64,000 nucleotides of DNA from Pelagimonas sp017744045 (GTDB taxonomy: Bacteria; Pseudomonadota; Alphaproteobacteria; Rhodobacterales; Rhodobacteraceae): assembly GCF_017744045.1 (NCBI RefSeq), contig NZ_JAGHRD010000002.1; one strand, 5' to 3'. Under the pieces are notes generated by a model. The model was given only the letters and a program-made list of their open reading frames with translations. It had not been told where the DNA came from and did not search any database. Every line of letters begins with the position of its first letter. Within the stretch, counting starts at the first letter, position 1. A program made the position numbers and the translations under genes. Shown piece after piece: positions 33,814-42,116 of this stretch.

Positions 33814-34611
33814 ATGCGCATACTCATCACCAATGACGACGGTATCAATGCCCCCGGCCTCAAAATTCTTGAGGCGATTGCGCAAGAGCTGGCCGGGCCA
33901 GAGGGCGAAGTCTGGACGGTGGCCCCGGCCTTTGAACAATCCGGCGTCGGGCATTGTATTTCCTATACCCACCCGACCATGATTGCGCAGATGGGCGAAC
34001 GCCGTTTCGCCGCCGAGGGCTCGCCTGCCGATTGCGTTCTGGCAGGTGTTCATGACGTCATGGCAGACACCCCGCCCGATCTGGTCCTGTCCGGGGTCAA
34101 TCGCGGCAATAACTCTGCCGAAAACACGCTTTATTCCGGCACAATCGGCGCCGCTATCGAGGCCGCCTTGCAGGGCCTGCCCGCCATTGCTCTGTCGCAA
34201 TATTACGGCCCTGACAATAACGCCATCGACAACCCATTTGAGGCCGCAGCCGAATACGGGGTCGAGGTCATTCGCAAGATCCTGGCCTCTGATCGCGCCG
34301 CTGATCCGGGTGACCAAGACCGCTACCGCCTGTTTTACAACGTGAATTTCCCACCTGTGCCTGCGGATGCCGTCAAAGGCATCACCGTGGCCCCACAAGG
34401 CAAACGCGCCAATACCCGCTTTAGCGTCACGCCACATAACGCCCCTTCCGGGCGGCGTTTTCTCTGGGTGCGGGGCGGCGACCAACGCGCGCCGGCCGAA
34501 ACCGGCTCGGATGCGGAACGCAATCTCGACGGGTATATCTCGGTCACGCCCATGCGCGCCGACCTGACCGCCCATGACGCCCTGGACCGCTTGAAAGACG
34601 CCTTTGCATGA
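33814..34611 (+). CDS. surE: 5'/3'-nucleotidase SurE
   Basis: A 265-residue metal-dependent nucleotidase for survival in stationary phase. The metal-binding MRILITNDDG starts the protein (D8, D9); VAPAFEQSGVGH and LSGVNRGNNSAENTLYSGTIGAA are the family's active-site segments. Start ATG 33814 is fixed by the motif at the N-terminus; a GTG at 33709 would add 35 unrelated residues. Its end overlaps pcm (ATGA), the usual gene pair for handling ageing damage. Confidence 0.96.
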   Translation: MRILITNDDGINAPGLKILEAIAQELAGPEGEVWTVAPAFEQSGVGHCISYTHPTMIAQMGERRFAAEGSPADCVLAGVHDVMADTPPDLVLSGVNRGNNSAENTLYSGTIGAAIEAALQGLPAIALSQYYGPDNNAIDNPFEAAAEYGVEVIRKILASDRAADPGDQDRYRLFYNVNFPPVPADAVKGITVAPQGKRANTRFSVTPHNAPSGRRFLWVRGGDQRAPAETGSDAERNLDGYISVTPMRADLTAHDALDRLKDAFA

Positions 34612-35249
34612 GTTTTGACGCCGAAGCCAAGATGCAGTTCCTCTTTGCGCTGCGCTCCAAGGGTGTGACCGATAGCAAAGTGCTGTCGGTGATGGAGCGT
34701 GTAGATCGCGGCGATTTCATCCAGGGCTATTTCACCGACCGCGCCTATGAGGATATGCCCCTGCCCATCGCCTGCGGCCAGACCATTTCGCAACCCTCGG
34801 TGGTCGCATTGATGACGCAGGCCTTGCAGGTTGGTCCGCGCGACAAGGTGCTCGAGGTTGGCACCGGCTCCGGCTATCAGGCCGCTGTGCTCGCCCTGCT
34901 GGCGCGCCGCGTCTATACGGTGGATCGCCACCGCCGTCTGGTCAAAGCCGCAACCAAGGTTTTTGACAAGATGGAGCTGACCAATATCACCGCTTTTACG
35001 GCGGATGGCAGCTTTGGCTTGCCCGATCAGGCCCCGTTTGACCGCATAATTGTGACCGCCGCCGCCGAAGATCCGCCCGGCCCGCTCTTGGCGCAGCTTA
35101 AAATTGGCGGTATCATGGTTGTACCGGTGGGCCAGTCCGATGCTGTGCAAAGCCTGATCCGCGTCACGCGCCATGAGGATGGGTTCGATTATGATGAACT
35201 GCGCCCCGTGCGATTTGTGCCGCTGATTGAGGGTCTGGGCAAAGACTGA
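34608..35249 (+). CDS. pcm: Protein-L-isoaspartate O-methyltransferase
   Basis: 213 residues. It methylates isoaspartyl residues in damaged proteins to start their repair. SAM motif I is VLEVGTGSGYQAA (81-93); AYEDMPLPIACGQTISQPSVVALM is the substrate-binding segment. The start overlaps the surE stop by four bases. The next gene is a NlpD-type lipoprotein, giving the surE-pcm-nlpD order that is widespread in proteobacteria. Confidence 0.95.
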   Translation: MSFDAEAKMQFLFALRSKGVTDSKVLSVMERVDRGDFIQGYFTDRAYEDMPLPIACGQTISQPSVVALMTQALQVGPRDKVLEVGTGSGYQAAVLALLARRVYTVDRHRRLVKAATKVFDKMELTNITAFTADGSFGLPDQAPFDRIIVTAAAEDPPGPLLAQLKIGGIMVVPVGQSDAVQSLIRVTRHEDGFDYDELRPVRFVPLIEGLGKD

Positions 35250-35322
35250 TCAGGGCTGACCATTGGTCAAACGGCGGTGCAATGACGTCCCGGCAACAAG
35301 GGGCGCGTATGAGGAAATCGAG

Positions 35323-36510
35323 ATGACAGCCAAAACCCGAATTGTATCTGCGCTTGCCCTGGGCCTCGCGCTTGGTGCCTGTTCGCAACCGATTGATCTG
35401 GACCTGAGGGGCAAGATCGGCGGCCGGGTCGACACATCTGCTGCGGCGCAAAAGGCAACGGAAAACCGCCCCGATCCCGATAATCGCGGCATCATTTCCT
35501 ATCCCAGCTATCAGGTGGCGGTGGCCAAACGCGGCGACACCCTGGCCAGTCTCGCCGCCCGCATCGGCTTGCCCGCCAATGAGCTGGCGCAATATAACGG
35601 TATGAAGGTCGATGATCCGCTGAACCACGGTGCCTTGGTGGTGCTGCCGCGCCGGGTGAGCGAACCCTCCCCCGCCACCGGCTCTGACATCACCGGCCCT
35701 ATCACCCCTGCGGCCACGGTCGATGTGGCCACCCTGGCCGGGGGTGCGATTGATCGCGCCGCCCCAACCACACCACGCGCCCCGGCGGGCTCCAGCGGGG
35801 TCGAACCAACCCGTCATACGGTGGCACGCGGCGAAACCGCCTTTACCATTGCGCGGCTTTATGACGTGTCTCCACGCTCGCTGGCTGAATGGAATGGCTT
35901 GGATCGCAGCTTCTCGGTGCGCGAAGGCCAGCAATTGATTATCCCGGTGACGCAAAAACCCGCGCCATCCGCCGCCAAACCGCGTGAAATCCCCGAGCCG
36001 GGCCGTGGCACGCCAACACCGCCGCCGCCCTCTGCCTCAACCCCATTGCCGGATGAAACGCCACCGGCAGCGGCCGTCGCCCCAACCCCGGCCAAACCGG
36101 CCGCCACTCCGCCGAAACCGGCAAAACCCGTGGCCGATATCGGCACATCCAAACCGGCCAAGTCAGAGATGGTCATGCCCGTCTCTGGCAGCATCGTGCG
36201 CGACTACGCCAAGGGCCGCAATGAGGGCATCGACATCTCGGCCCCGGCAGGCACGACGGTCAAGGCCGCCGCTTCCGGTCAGGTCGCCTCGGTCAGCAGC
36301 ACCGCCGAAGGCATCAAATTCCTGCTGATCCGCCATCCCGGTGACCTGATCACCGTCTACACCCATCTCGACAATATCACCGTCAAAAAGGGTGATGCGG
36401 TCAGCAAGGGTCAGGCCATCGGCAAGGTCAAACCGGGGGACCCGTCGATCCTGCATTTCGAAGTGCGCAAAGGCTTTGAAAGCACCGATCCAACGGCCTA
36501 CCTGCCCTGA
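35323..36510 (+). CDS. nlpD: NlpD-type LysM/M23 lipoprotein
   Basis: 395 residues. Lipoprotein signal with lipobox LALGAC (C20), two LysM peptidoglycan-binding domains (about 62-110 and 165-210), a Pro/Ala-rich linker, and a C-terminal LytM/M23 domain. In the LytM domain the metal-binding histidine is absent (GRNEGIDISAP), as in E. coli NlpD, so it is probably not a hydrolase but an activator of cell-wall amidases at division. Start ATG 35323 (MTAKTR) follows GAGGAAATCGAG and yields the proper signal peptide; an earlier ATG at 35263 does not. Confidence 0.9.
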   Translation: MTAKTRIVSALALGLALGACSQPIDLDLRGKIGGRVDTSAAAQKATENRPDPDNRGIISYPSYQVAVAKRGDTLASLAARIGLPANELAQYNGMKVDDPLNHGALVVLPRRVSEPSPATGSDITGPITPAATVDVATLAGGAIDRAAPTTPRAPAGSSGVEPTRHTVARGETAFTIARLYDVSPRSLAEWNGLDRSFSVREGQQLIIPVTQKPAPSAAKPREIPEPGRGTPTPPPPSASTPLPDETPPAAAVAPTPAKPAATPPKPAKPVADIGTSKPAKSEMVMPVSGSIVRDYAKGRNEGIDISAPAGTTVKAAASGQVASVSSTAEGIKFLLIRHPGDLITVYTHLDNITVKKGDAVSKGQAIGKVKPGDPSILHFEVRKGFESTDPTAYLP

Positions 36511-36532
36511 ACAACACTTGCGTAAAACGAAA

Positions 36533-36557
36533 AACGCCTCTGGGATCCAGAGGCGTT
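36533..36557. terminator. Bidirectional terminator between nlpD and the GlcG-like gene
   Basis: AACGCCTCTGG (36533-36543) and CCAGAGGCGTT (36547-36557), a perfect 11-bp stem with A-rich and T-rich flanks, placed between convergent genes. Confidence 0.85.
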
Positions 36558-36581
36558 CTTCATTGTTGCGATGGCGTCAAT

Positions 36582-37004
36582 TCAGATTTCCGCAGTCAGC
36601 CCAACCGCTTCGATACCAGCCTTACCAGCAATCGCATCATTGTCCGAAGTATCACCAGTGACGCCAACAGCCCCAATAACAGCGCCCGCCGCATCACGTA
36701 CCAGAATACCCCCCGGCACCGGAATCAAACGCCCGCCATAGGCCCCGTTAGCTGCGCCAATGAAATAGGCCTGCGCCTCGGCCCGCGCCATCTGCGCCGT
36801 GCCCGCCATGCCCAGCATCACCGCGCCATAGGCCTTGCCCATGGCAATCTCAAACCGCCCGGGCGCGGCCCCATCTTCGCGCTCAAAGGCCAACACATGC
36901 CCGCCCGCATCCAGCACGATCACAGAAAGCGGCTTCATCTCCGCCTCATTCCCGGCAGCCAAAGCGGCCCGCACAATGCCCCGTGCCTGTTCCAATGAGA
37001 TCAT
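36582..37004 (-). CDS. GlcG/HbpS family heme-binding-type protein
   Basis: 140 residues of the DUF336 family: ISLEQARGIVRAALAAGNE, VIVLDAGGHVLAFEREDGA and PGGILVRDAAGAVIGAVGVTGD are characteristic. Members include HbpS and GlcG, the latter part of glycolate-use operons. It lies directly downstream of malate synthase G on the same strand, which fits a glyoxylate/glycolate link. Start ATG 37004 has AGGGAGAGG upstream; the frame stays open further upstream through the palindromic repeat but that part is not coding-like. Confidence 0.88.
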   Translation of the reverse strand: MISLEQARGIVRAALAAGNEAEMKPLSVIVLDAGGHVLAFEREDGAAPGRFEIAMGKAYGAVMLGMAGTAQMARAEAQAYFIGAANGAYGGRLIPVPGGILVRDAAGAVIGAVGVTGDTSDNDAIAGKAGIEAVGLTAEI

Positions 37005-37017
37005 GACACCTCTCCCT

Positions 37018-37112
37018 TTGTTTCTTCTTGGTCCAAATATTCCGGGGGTGAATGGGCCCTTGGGCCCAGAGGGGGCTGGCCCCCTTCGCGGGCGCGCTTG
37101 CGCGCCCGCCCC
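37018..37112 (-). repeat. Dispersed palindromic element, copy D
   Basis: Read on the minus strand it has GGGGG-CCA-GCCCCC, GGGCCC-AA-GGGCCC, then CACCCCCGGAATATTTGG and AAGAAGAAA. A further stem GCGGGCGCGC/GCGCGCCCGC (37088-37097, 37100-37109) is attached. It lies between glcB and the GlcG-like gene. Confidence 0.8.
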
Positions 37113-37150
37113 CCAGCGACGCGCATTGGCGCGGCGCAATACCTCTGGCG

Positions 37151-39298
37151 TCAGGCCGAGGCTTTCAATTCCAAACGGCGGCGATGCAAAACCGGCTCGG
37201 TATAGCCCGACGGTTGCACACGCCCTTCAAAGACCAGATCACAAGCCGCCTTAAAGGCAATCCCGTCGAAATCCGGGGCCATGGCCACATAGCTCGCATC
37301 GCCCGCATTCTGACGATCCACCACCTCGGCCATGCGCTTCATGATCTCCATGACCTCGCCTTCCGAGATCACCTCATGATGCAACCAATTGGCAATATGC
37401 TGCGAGGAAATCCGGCAGGTGGCGCGATCCTCCATCAGACCGACATCATTGATATCAGGCACCTTGGAACAGCCAACCCCCGCATCAACCCAGCGCACCA
37501 CATAGCCCAGGATTCCCTGCGCGTTGTTCTCAACTTCACGGGTGATCTGCTCTTTGCTCCATTTCTGATAGGTCGCCAAAGGCACCTCAAGCACCGTGTC
37601 CACATGGGCGCGTCGGCCGCCTTTGCGCAGCTTGGCCTGCACCGCAAATACATCCACCTTGTGGTAATGCAAAGCATGCAAGGTTGCCGCTGTCGGCGAT
37701 GGCACCCAGGCACAATTCGCACCCGCTTTGGGATGTTCGATCTTGGTCTCGATCATCGCCGCCATCATGTCCGGCATGGCCCACATGCCCTTGCCGATCT
37801 GCGCGCGGCCAGACAGCCCACATTCCAGGCCGACATCCACATTGCGGTTTTCATAGCCGCCAATCCAGGCCTTGCGCTTGATGAAATCCTTACGCGAAAA
37901 CGGCCCTGCCTCCATCGAGGTATGGATCTCATCCCCGGTGCGATCCAGGAAGCCAGTATTGATAAAGGCCACCCGCGACTTCGCCGCGCGTATACATTCC
38001 TTGAGGTTCACCGTGGTGCGGCGCTCTTCATCCATAATGCCAAGCTTGACCGTGTGACGCGGCAGGCCCAGCACCGCTTCAACCCGATCAAAGGTCTCAT
38101 CGGCAAAGGCAACCTCTTCGGGCCCATGCATCTTGGGCTTTACCACATAGACGGACCCGTGATGCGAATTGCGATTGCCTGCGGTCTTGGCCAGATCATG
38201 CTTGGCGATCAACACCGTGACCATGGCATCCATCAGGCCTTCAAAGATCTCGGACCCATCCTTGAGCAAAATCGCCGGGTTGGTCATCAGGTGGCCCACA
38301 TTGCGCACCAGCAAAAGCGCGCGGCCCTTGATGCTGACGTCGCCGCCATCCGGCCCAGTATAGGTCAGATCCGCGTTCAGCGCGCGCGTAACCTGCTTGC
38401 CGCCCTTCTCAAAACTCTCTTGCAGGTCGCCGCGCATCAGGCCCAGCCAGTTGCGATAGGCCTGCACCTTGTCCTCGGCATCGACGCAAGCGACGGAATC
38501 CTCGCAATCCATGATTGCCGAAACCGCGCTTTCCAAACGTACATCCGCCAGCCCGGCCTGATCATGCGCCCCAATCACATGGGTGCGATCAAAGACCAGC
38601 TCCACATGCAAGCCATTGTTTTGCAACAGGATCGCATCCGGGGCCTTGGGGTGCCCGCGATAGCCGACAAATTTGGCCGGGTCGCTCAATGGTTTCTCAT
38701 CCACCAACAGCGCCCCGCCCTGCACGTGATAGCGCCGCGCATCCGCATGGCTCAGCCCGTCTATCGGAAAGCTTTCATCCAAGAACACCCGCGCCCGCGC
38801 AATCACCCGCGCGCCGTGCCCTTTGTCATACCCGCCCTTTGGGGGCAAAACGCCCATGGCATCGGTGCCATAAAACGCATCATAAAGACTGCCCCAGCGG
38901 GCATTGGCCGCGTTCAGCGCATAGCGCGCATTGGTGATCGGAACCACCAGCTGCGGCCCCGGCACATTGGCGATCTCGGGGTCTGTATTGGCAGTGTCGA
39001 TTTCGAAATCATCCCCTTCCGGCAACAGATACCCGATCTCTTGCAAAAAGGATTTATAGGCCTCGTGATCATGCGGCTTATCGCGATTGGCAATGTGCCA
39101 GGCGTCAATCTGCCCTTGGATGTCTTCGCGTTTCGCCAAGAGGGCTGCATTGCGCGGCCCAAACTCATGCGCTAGATCCGACAGCCCCTGCCAAAACGAA
39201 TCAGCTCCGACATCTGTGCCAGGCAGGGCCTGTTCTTCAATGAATTCAGCCAGCTCAGCCGCAACTTGCAGGCCTGCTCGGGTCACTCTGTCAGACAT
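37151..39298 (-). CDS. glcB: Malate synthase G
   Basis: A 715-residue single-chain enzyme that condenses glyoxylate with acetyl-CoA to malate. The length is that of the G form, not the 530-residue A form. Visible family segments: GYLLPEGDDFEIDT, IMDCEDSVACVDAEDK, LLLVRNVGHLMTNPAIL and RVAFINTGFLDRTGDEIHT. With acetyl-CoA synthetase at the right end of the window it supports growth on C2 substrates; isocitrate lyase is not in the window. The start is ATG 39298. A GlcG-like gene follows. Confidence 0.97.
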   Translation of the reverse strand: MSDRVTRAGLQVAAELAEFIEEQALPGTDVGADSFWQGLSDLAHEFGPRNAALLAKREDIQGQIDAWHIANRDKPHDHEAYKSFLQEIGYLLPEGDDFEIDTANTDPEIANVPGPQLVVPITNARYALNAANARWGSLYDAFYGTDAMGVLPPKGGYDKGHGARVIARARVFLDESFPIDGLSHADARRYHVQGGALLVDEKPLSDPAKFVGYRGHPKAPDAILLQNNGLHVELVFDRTHVIGAHDQAGLADVRLESAVSAIMDCEDSVACVDAEDKVQAYRNWLGLMRGDLQESFEKGGKQVTRALNADLTYTGPDGGDVSIKGRALLLVRNVGHLMTNPAILLKDGSEIFEGLMDAMVTVLIAKHDLAKTAGNRNSHHGSVYVVKPKMHGPEEVAFADETFDRVEAVLGLPRHTVKLGIMDEERRTTVNLKECIRAAKSRVAFINTGFLDRTGDEIHTSMEAGPFSRKDFIKRKAWIGGYENRNVDVGLECGLSGRAQIGKGMWAMPDMMAAMIETKIEHPKAGANCAWVPSPTAATLHALHYHKVDVFAVQAKLRKGGRRAHVDTVLEVPLATYQKWSKEQITREVENNAQGILGYVVRWVDAGVGCSKVPDINDVGLMEDRATCRISSQHIANWLHHEVISEGEVMEIMKRMAEVVDRQNAGDASYVAMAPDFDGIAFKAACDLVFEGRVQPSGYTEPVLHRRRLELKASA

Positions 39299-39366
39299 CT
39301 CGAATCCTTCTCAACAGCGGGGATGGAGCCTGTATAGGGAAGAAGTTTCCTATCGGCAACAAAATC

Positions 39367-39383
39367 GGTAAAAAAATATTACC
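39367..39383. promoter_or_regulatory. Inverted repeat GGTAA-N7-TTACC upstream of glcB
   Basis: It lies 69 bases upstream of the glcB start in an A/T-rich stretch. The symmetric half-sites suggest an operator for a dimeric regulator (a GntR-type protein would be usual for glycolate genes), unproven. The remaining 295-base divergent gap shows no gene. Confidence 0.35.
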
Positions 39384-39593
39384 ACATCTAAAGGCCAGAC
39401 AAGCCCCCACCTGCAAGAAGCTTCTTCGCGTAAATCCGAAGATTGATCATTCCTGTCTCTATCGTTCTATTGCGACCTGAACTTGCGACGCGTAAAACTC
39501 TGATATGGAGAGAAAATTCACCTTCCTTGCCAGTCCAGCAGACAAACACCTTTTGAGTTTGCGCCTGACCGCTTAGAAATCCAGGAGTCCTTT

Positions 39594-40103
39594 GTGCAAA
39601 AGCTATTCACGTCCTTTTTCTGCGCTTTCGCAGCTCTTAGCCCGGTTTCAGCTCACGCAGACACACTAAAGAGTTTTTACCAAGCGCTTGGCGAGCCGCT
39701 GGTTTATGCCGGATTTCAAACACCACCTGCGTTTCATGAGGAATTGAGTGTCTTGAATAGGCAACGAAAGGTCTTCGTAAACCCGCAAGACCAAGATACC
39801 TTCTGGGATGCAGACGTGTGGGGCATTTTTCTAGCCACGCCCGAACAGGTCGACCTTTTGCCTGAGCAACTGAGATCGGCCTATCAGCAAATAGTAGGTA
39901 GCGACCGAAAGGCTCCGTTGTACTTTGCAAGGATCCATCTGGAAACCGGCGAGGAAAAAGCAATCATGTTTGCCTTCCTCGCTCGATATGGCCAACCGAA
40001 GGATGTCGCTGTTTGCAAAGCAGCACGGAGTGTTTATCGCTTCGTTCAAGGCGAATTGAAATCTGACGTCAGCAAGCAGGACATGTTGGATTGTTCGCAG
40101 TGA
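39594..40103 (+). CDS. Orphan secreted protein
   Basis: 169 residues from GTG 39594, with AGGAG nine bases upstream. Signal peptide of about 22 residues (FTSFFCAFAALSPVSAHA, then DT). The mature part is soluble and mixed alpha/beta, with two cysteines near the C-terminus (AVCKAARS, MLDCSQ). Not recognised. G+C content is lower than in glcB or the ABC gene beside it, suggesting later arrival. Confidence 0.6.
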   Translation: MQKLFTSFFCAFAALSPVSAHADTLKSFYQALGEPLVYAGFQTPPAFHEELSVLNRQRKVFVNPQDQDTFWDADVWGIFLATPEQVDLLPEQLRSAYQQIVGSDRKAPLYFARIHLETGEEKAIMFAFLARYGQPKDVAVCKAARSVYRFVQGELKSDVSKQDMLDCSQ

Positions 40104-40122
40104 AGGCCGTTGGACCTAACGG

Positions 40123-41934
40123 TTACGCCGCCTCATCCTCGGCCACTTGCATCGCCCATAGATGCGCATAACGCCCAGAGCGTGCCAGCAATTCCTCATG
40201 CGTGCCCTCTTCGACCACTTCACCGGCATGCAGCACCACAATGCGATCCGCATCCGCCACGGTGGACAGACGGTGCGCAATGGTGATCACCGTACGCCCT
40301 TCACCCGCCCGTTTCAGCGCGCTTTGGATCGAAGCCTCGGTTTCTGTATCCAAGGCTGATGTCGCCTCGTCCAGCAACAGGATTGGCGGGTTCTTGAGCA
40401 GGGTGCGCGCGATGCCCACCCGTTGCTTTTCACCACCTGACAGTTTCAGCCCACGCTCGCCCACAGTGGTGTCATAGCCATCCGGTAGGGCTGCGATAAA
40501 GTCGTGGATCTGCGCATCTTTGGCCGCCTGGATGATCTCATCCTCGCTGGCCCCGTCGCGCCCATAGGCGATGTTATAGCGGATGGTGTCGTTGAACAGC
40601 ACCGTATCCTGCGGCACCACACCAATGGCGGCATGCAGGCTGTCCTGTGTCACATCACGCACATCCTGACCATCAATGGTCACCGCCCCGGCCCCAACAT
40701 CGTAAAACCGGAACAACAGCCGCCCGATGGTGGATTTCCCGGAGCCGGACGCGCCGACCAAGGCCACGCTTTCCCCTGCCCCCACATGCACCGAGACATC
40801 CTTGAGGATCGGCCGCGTGTCTTCGTAACCAAAGGCAATATTCCTGAAAGCCACAACGCCACCGTCGACCTGCAACTCTGGCGCGCCGGGCTTGTCAGAC
40901 ACTTCGCGCGGCTGTTCAAGCAAATTGAACATCTCGCCCATATCCACAAGCGCCTGACGGATCTCGCGATAGACCGTGCCAAGAAAGTTCAGCGGCATGG
41001 TGATCTGGATCATATAGGCGTTGACCATGACGAAATCACCAACCGTCAACGCGCCGTTTTGCACGCCAATCGCCGCCATGACCATGACCGCCACAAGTCC
41101 GCTGGTGATGATCAGCGACTGACCAAAATTCAGCATCGCCAGCGAGGTCGAGGTCTTGATCGCAGCCTCTTCATACCCCTTCATAGCCTGGTCATAGCGC
41201 GCCGCTTCGCGGGCCTCGGCCCCGAAATACTTGACGGTTTCGAAATTCAGCAGGCTGTCGATGGCCTTTTGGTTGGCGTCAGTGTCTTGCGCGTTCATCT
41301 TGCGCCGCAGCTTGACCCGCCATTCCGTCACCTTGAAGGTAAAGGCGACATAACCGGCGATGACAAAGGTCACGACGGCCAGATACCAGATGTCAAACAT
41401 CCAGAACAAAACGATACCAACCAGCACCAATTCCAAAGCCAGCGGCCCGATGCTGAACAAAAGGAAACGCAAGAGAAACTCAACGCCCTTGACCCCGCGC
41501 TCAATAATCCGGCTCAGCCCGCCGGTTTTGCGGCTGATGTGATAGCGCATGGAGAGGCGGTGAATATGGGTAAAGGTTTCCAGCGCCAAGGCCCGCAGCG
41601 CGCGCTGGCCAACCTTGGCAAAGACCGCATCACGCAATTGCTGGAACCCGACCGTCATGAGCCGCGCCAGGCCATAGGCCAAGGTCAGGCCCACGGCCCC
41701 AATGGCCAGATCCGGCACATCCCCGCCAAGCGCATCCACCGCCTGTTTATAAAACAAGGGTGTTGAGACCGAAATCAGCTTGGCCAGCAACAAGAGCGAC
41801 AGGGCAATCACAACTCGGCGCTTGACCCAGTCCTTTCCATCTGGCCACAGATAGGGCCAAACCCGCCGGATCGTACGCCACCCCGAACGGCGTTCCTCAA
41901 GGGCGATCTGATCTGTGTCATCTGCTGGCGGCAT
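40123..41934 (-). CDS. Atm1/HMT-type ABC exporter (fused permease-ATPase)
   Basis: 603 residues: a six-span permease half (about 40-330) and an ATPase half with VGASGSGKST, LSGGEKQRVGIAR and LLLDEATSALD. The permease segments STPLFYKQAVDALGG, MRYHISRKTGGLSRIIERG and FNFLGTVYRE-like region match the Atm1 group, which exports glutathione-linked sulfur or heavy-metal conjugates and supports Fe-S assembly or metal tolerance. The start is ATG 41934. It acts as a homodimer in the inner membrane. A stand-alone gene. Confidence 0.9.
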   Translation of the reverse strand: MPPADDTDQIALEERRSGWRTIRRVWPYLWPDGKDWVKRRVVIALSLLLLAKLISVSTPLFYKQAVDALGGDVPDLAIGAVGLTLAYGLARLMTVGFQQLRDAVFAKVGQRALRALALETFTHIHRLSMRYHISRKTGGLSRIIERGVKGVEFLLRFLLFSIGPLALELVLVGIVLFWMFDIWYLAVVTFVIAGYVAFTFKVTEWRVKLRRKMNAQDTDANQKAIDSLLNFETVKYFGAEAREAARYDQAMKGYEEAAIKTSTSLAMLNFGQSLIITSGLVAVMVMAAIGVQNGALTVGDFVMVNAYMIQITMPLNFLGTVYREIRQALVDMGEMFNLLEQPREVSDKPGAPELQVDGGVVAFRNIAFGYEDTRPILKDVSVHVGAGESVALVGASGSGKSTIGRLLFRFYDVGAGAVTIDGQDVRDVTQDSLHAAIGVVPQDTVLFNDTIRYNIAYGRDGASEDEIIQAAKDAQIHDFIAALPDGYDTTVGERGLKLSGGEKQRVGIARTLLKNPPILLLDEATSALDTETEASIQSALKRAGEGRTVITIAHRLSTVADADRIVVLHAGEVVEEGTHEELLARSGRYAHLWAMQVAEDEAA

Positions 41935-42116
41935 GGCTGGCTCCTGTCAATCCAAACAACAGCTAAGCCAAAGACCGAGGAGTGACCAGAGGCCGAAACG
42001 GCTGCACCGCTGTGCATCCATGCACAGCGGAACCGGTTGATGAGCCGTCACCTCGCCACGCTCCCAAATTAAGCGCGCGGAAGCGCATAATTTAACAGCG
42101 GTTCGCAAAAGGAAAA

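Noticed and set aside
37052..39175. Open frame of about 700 codons on the plus strand opposite malate synthase G
   Set aside because: It is the shadow of a conserved gene in high-G+C DNA; the translation has no recognisable domain and is His/Arg-rich as expected for antisense frames.
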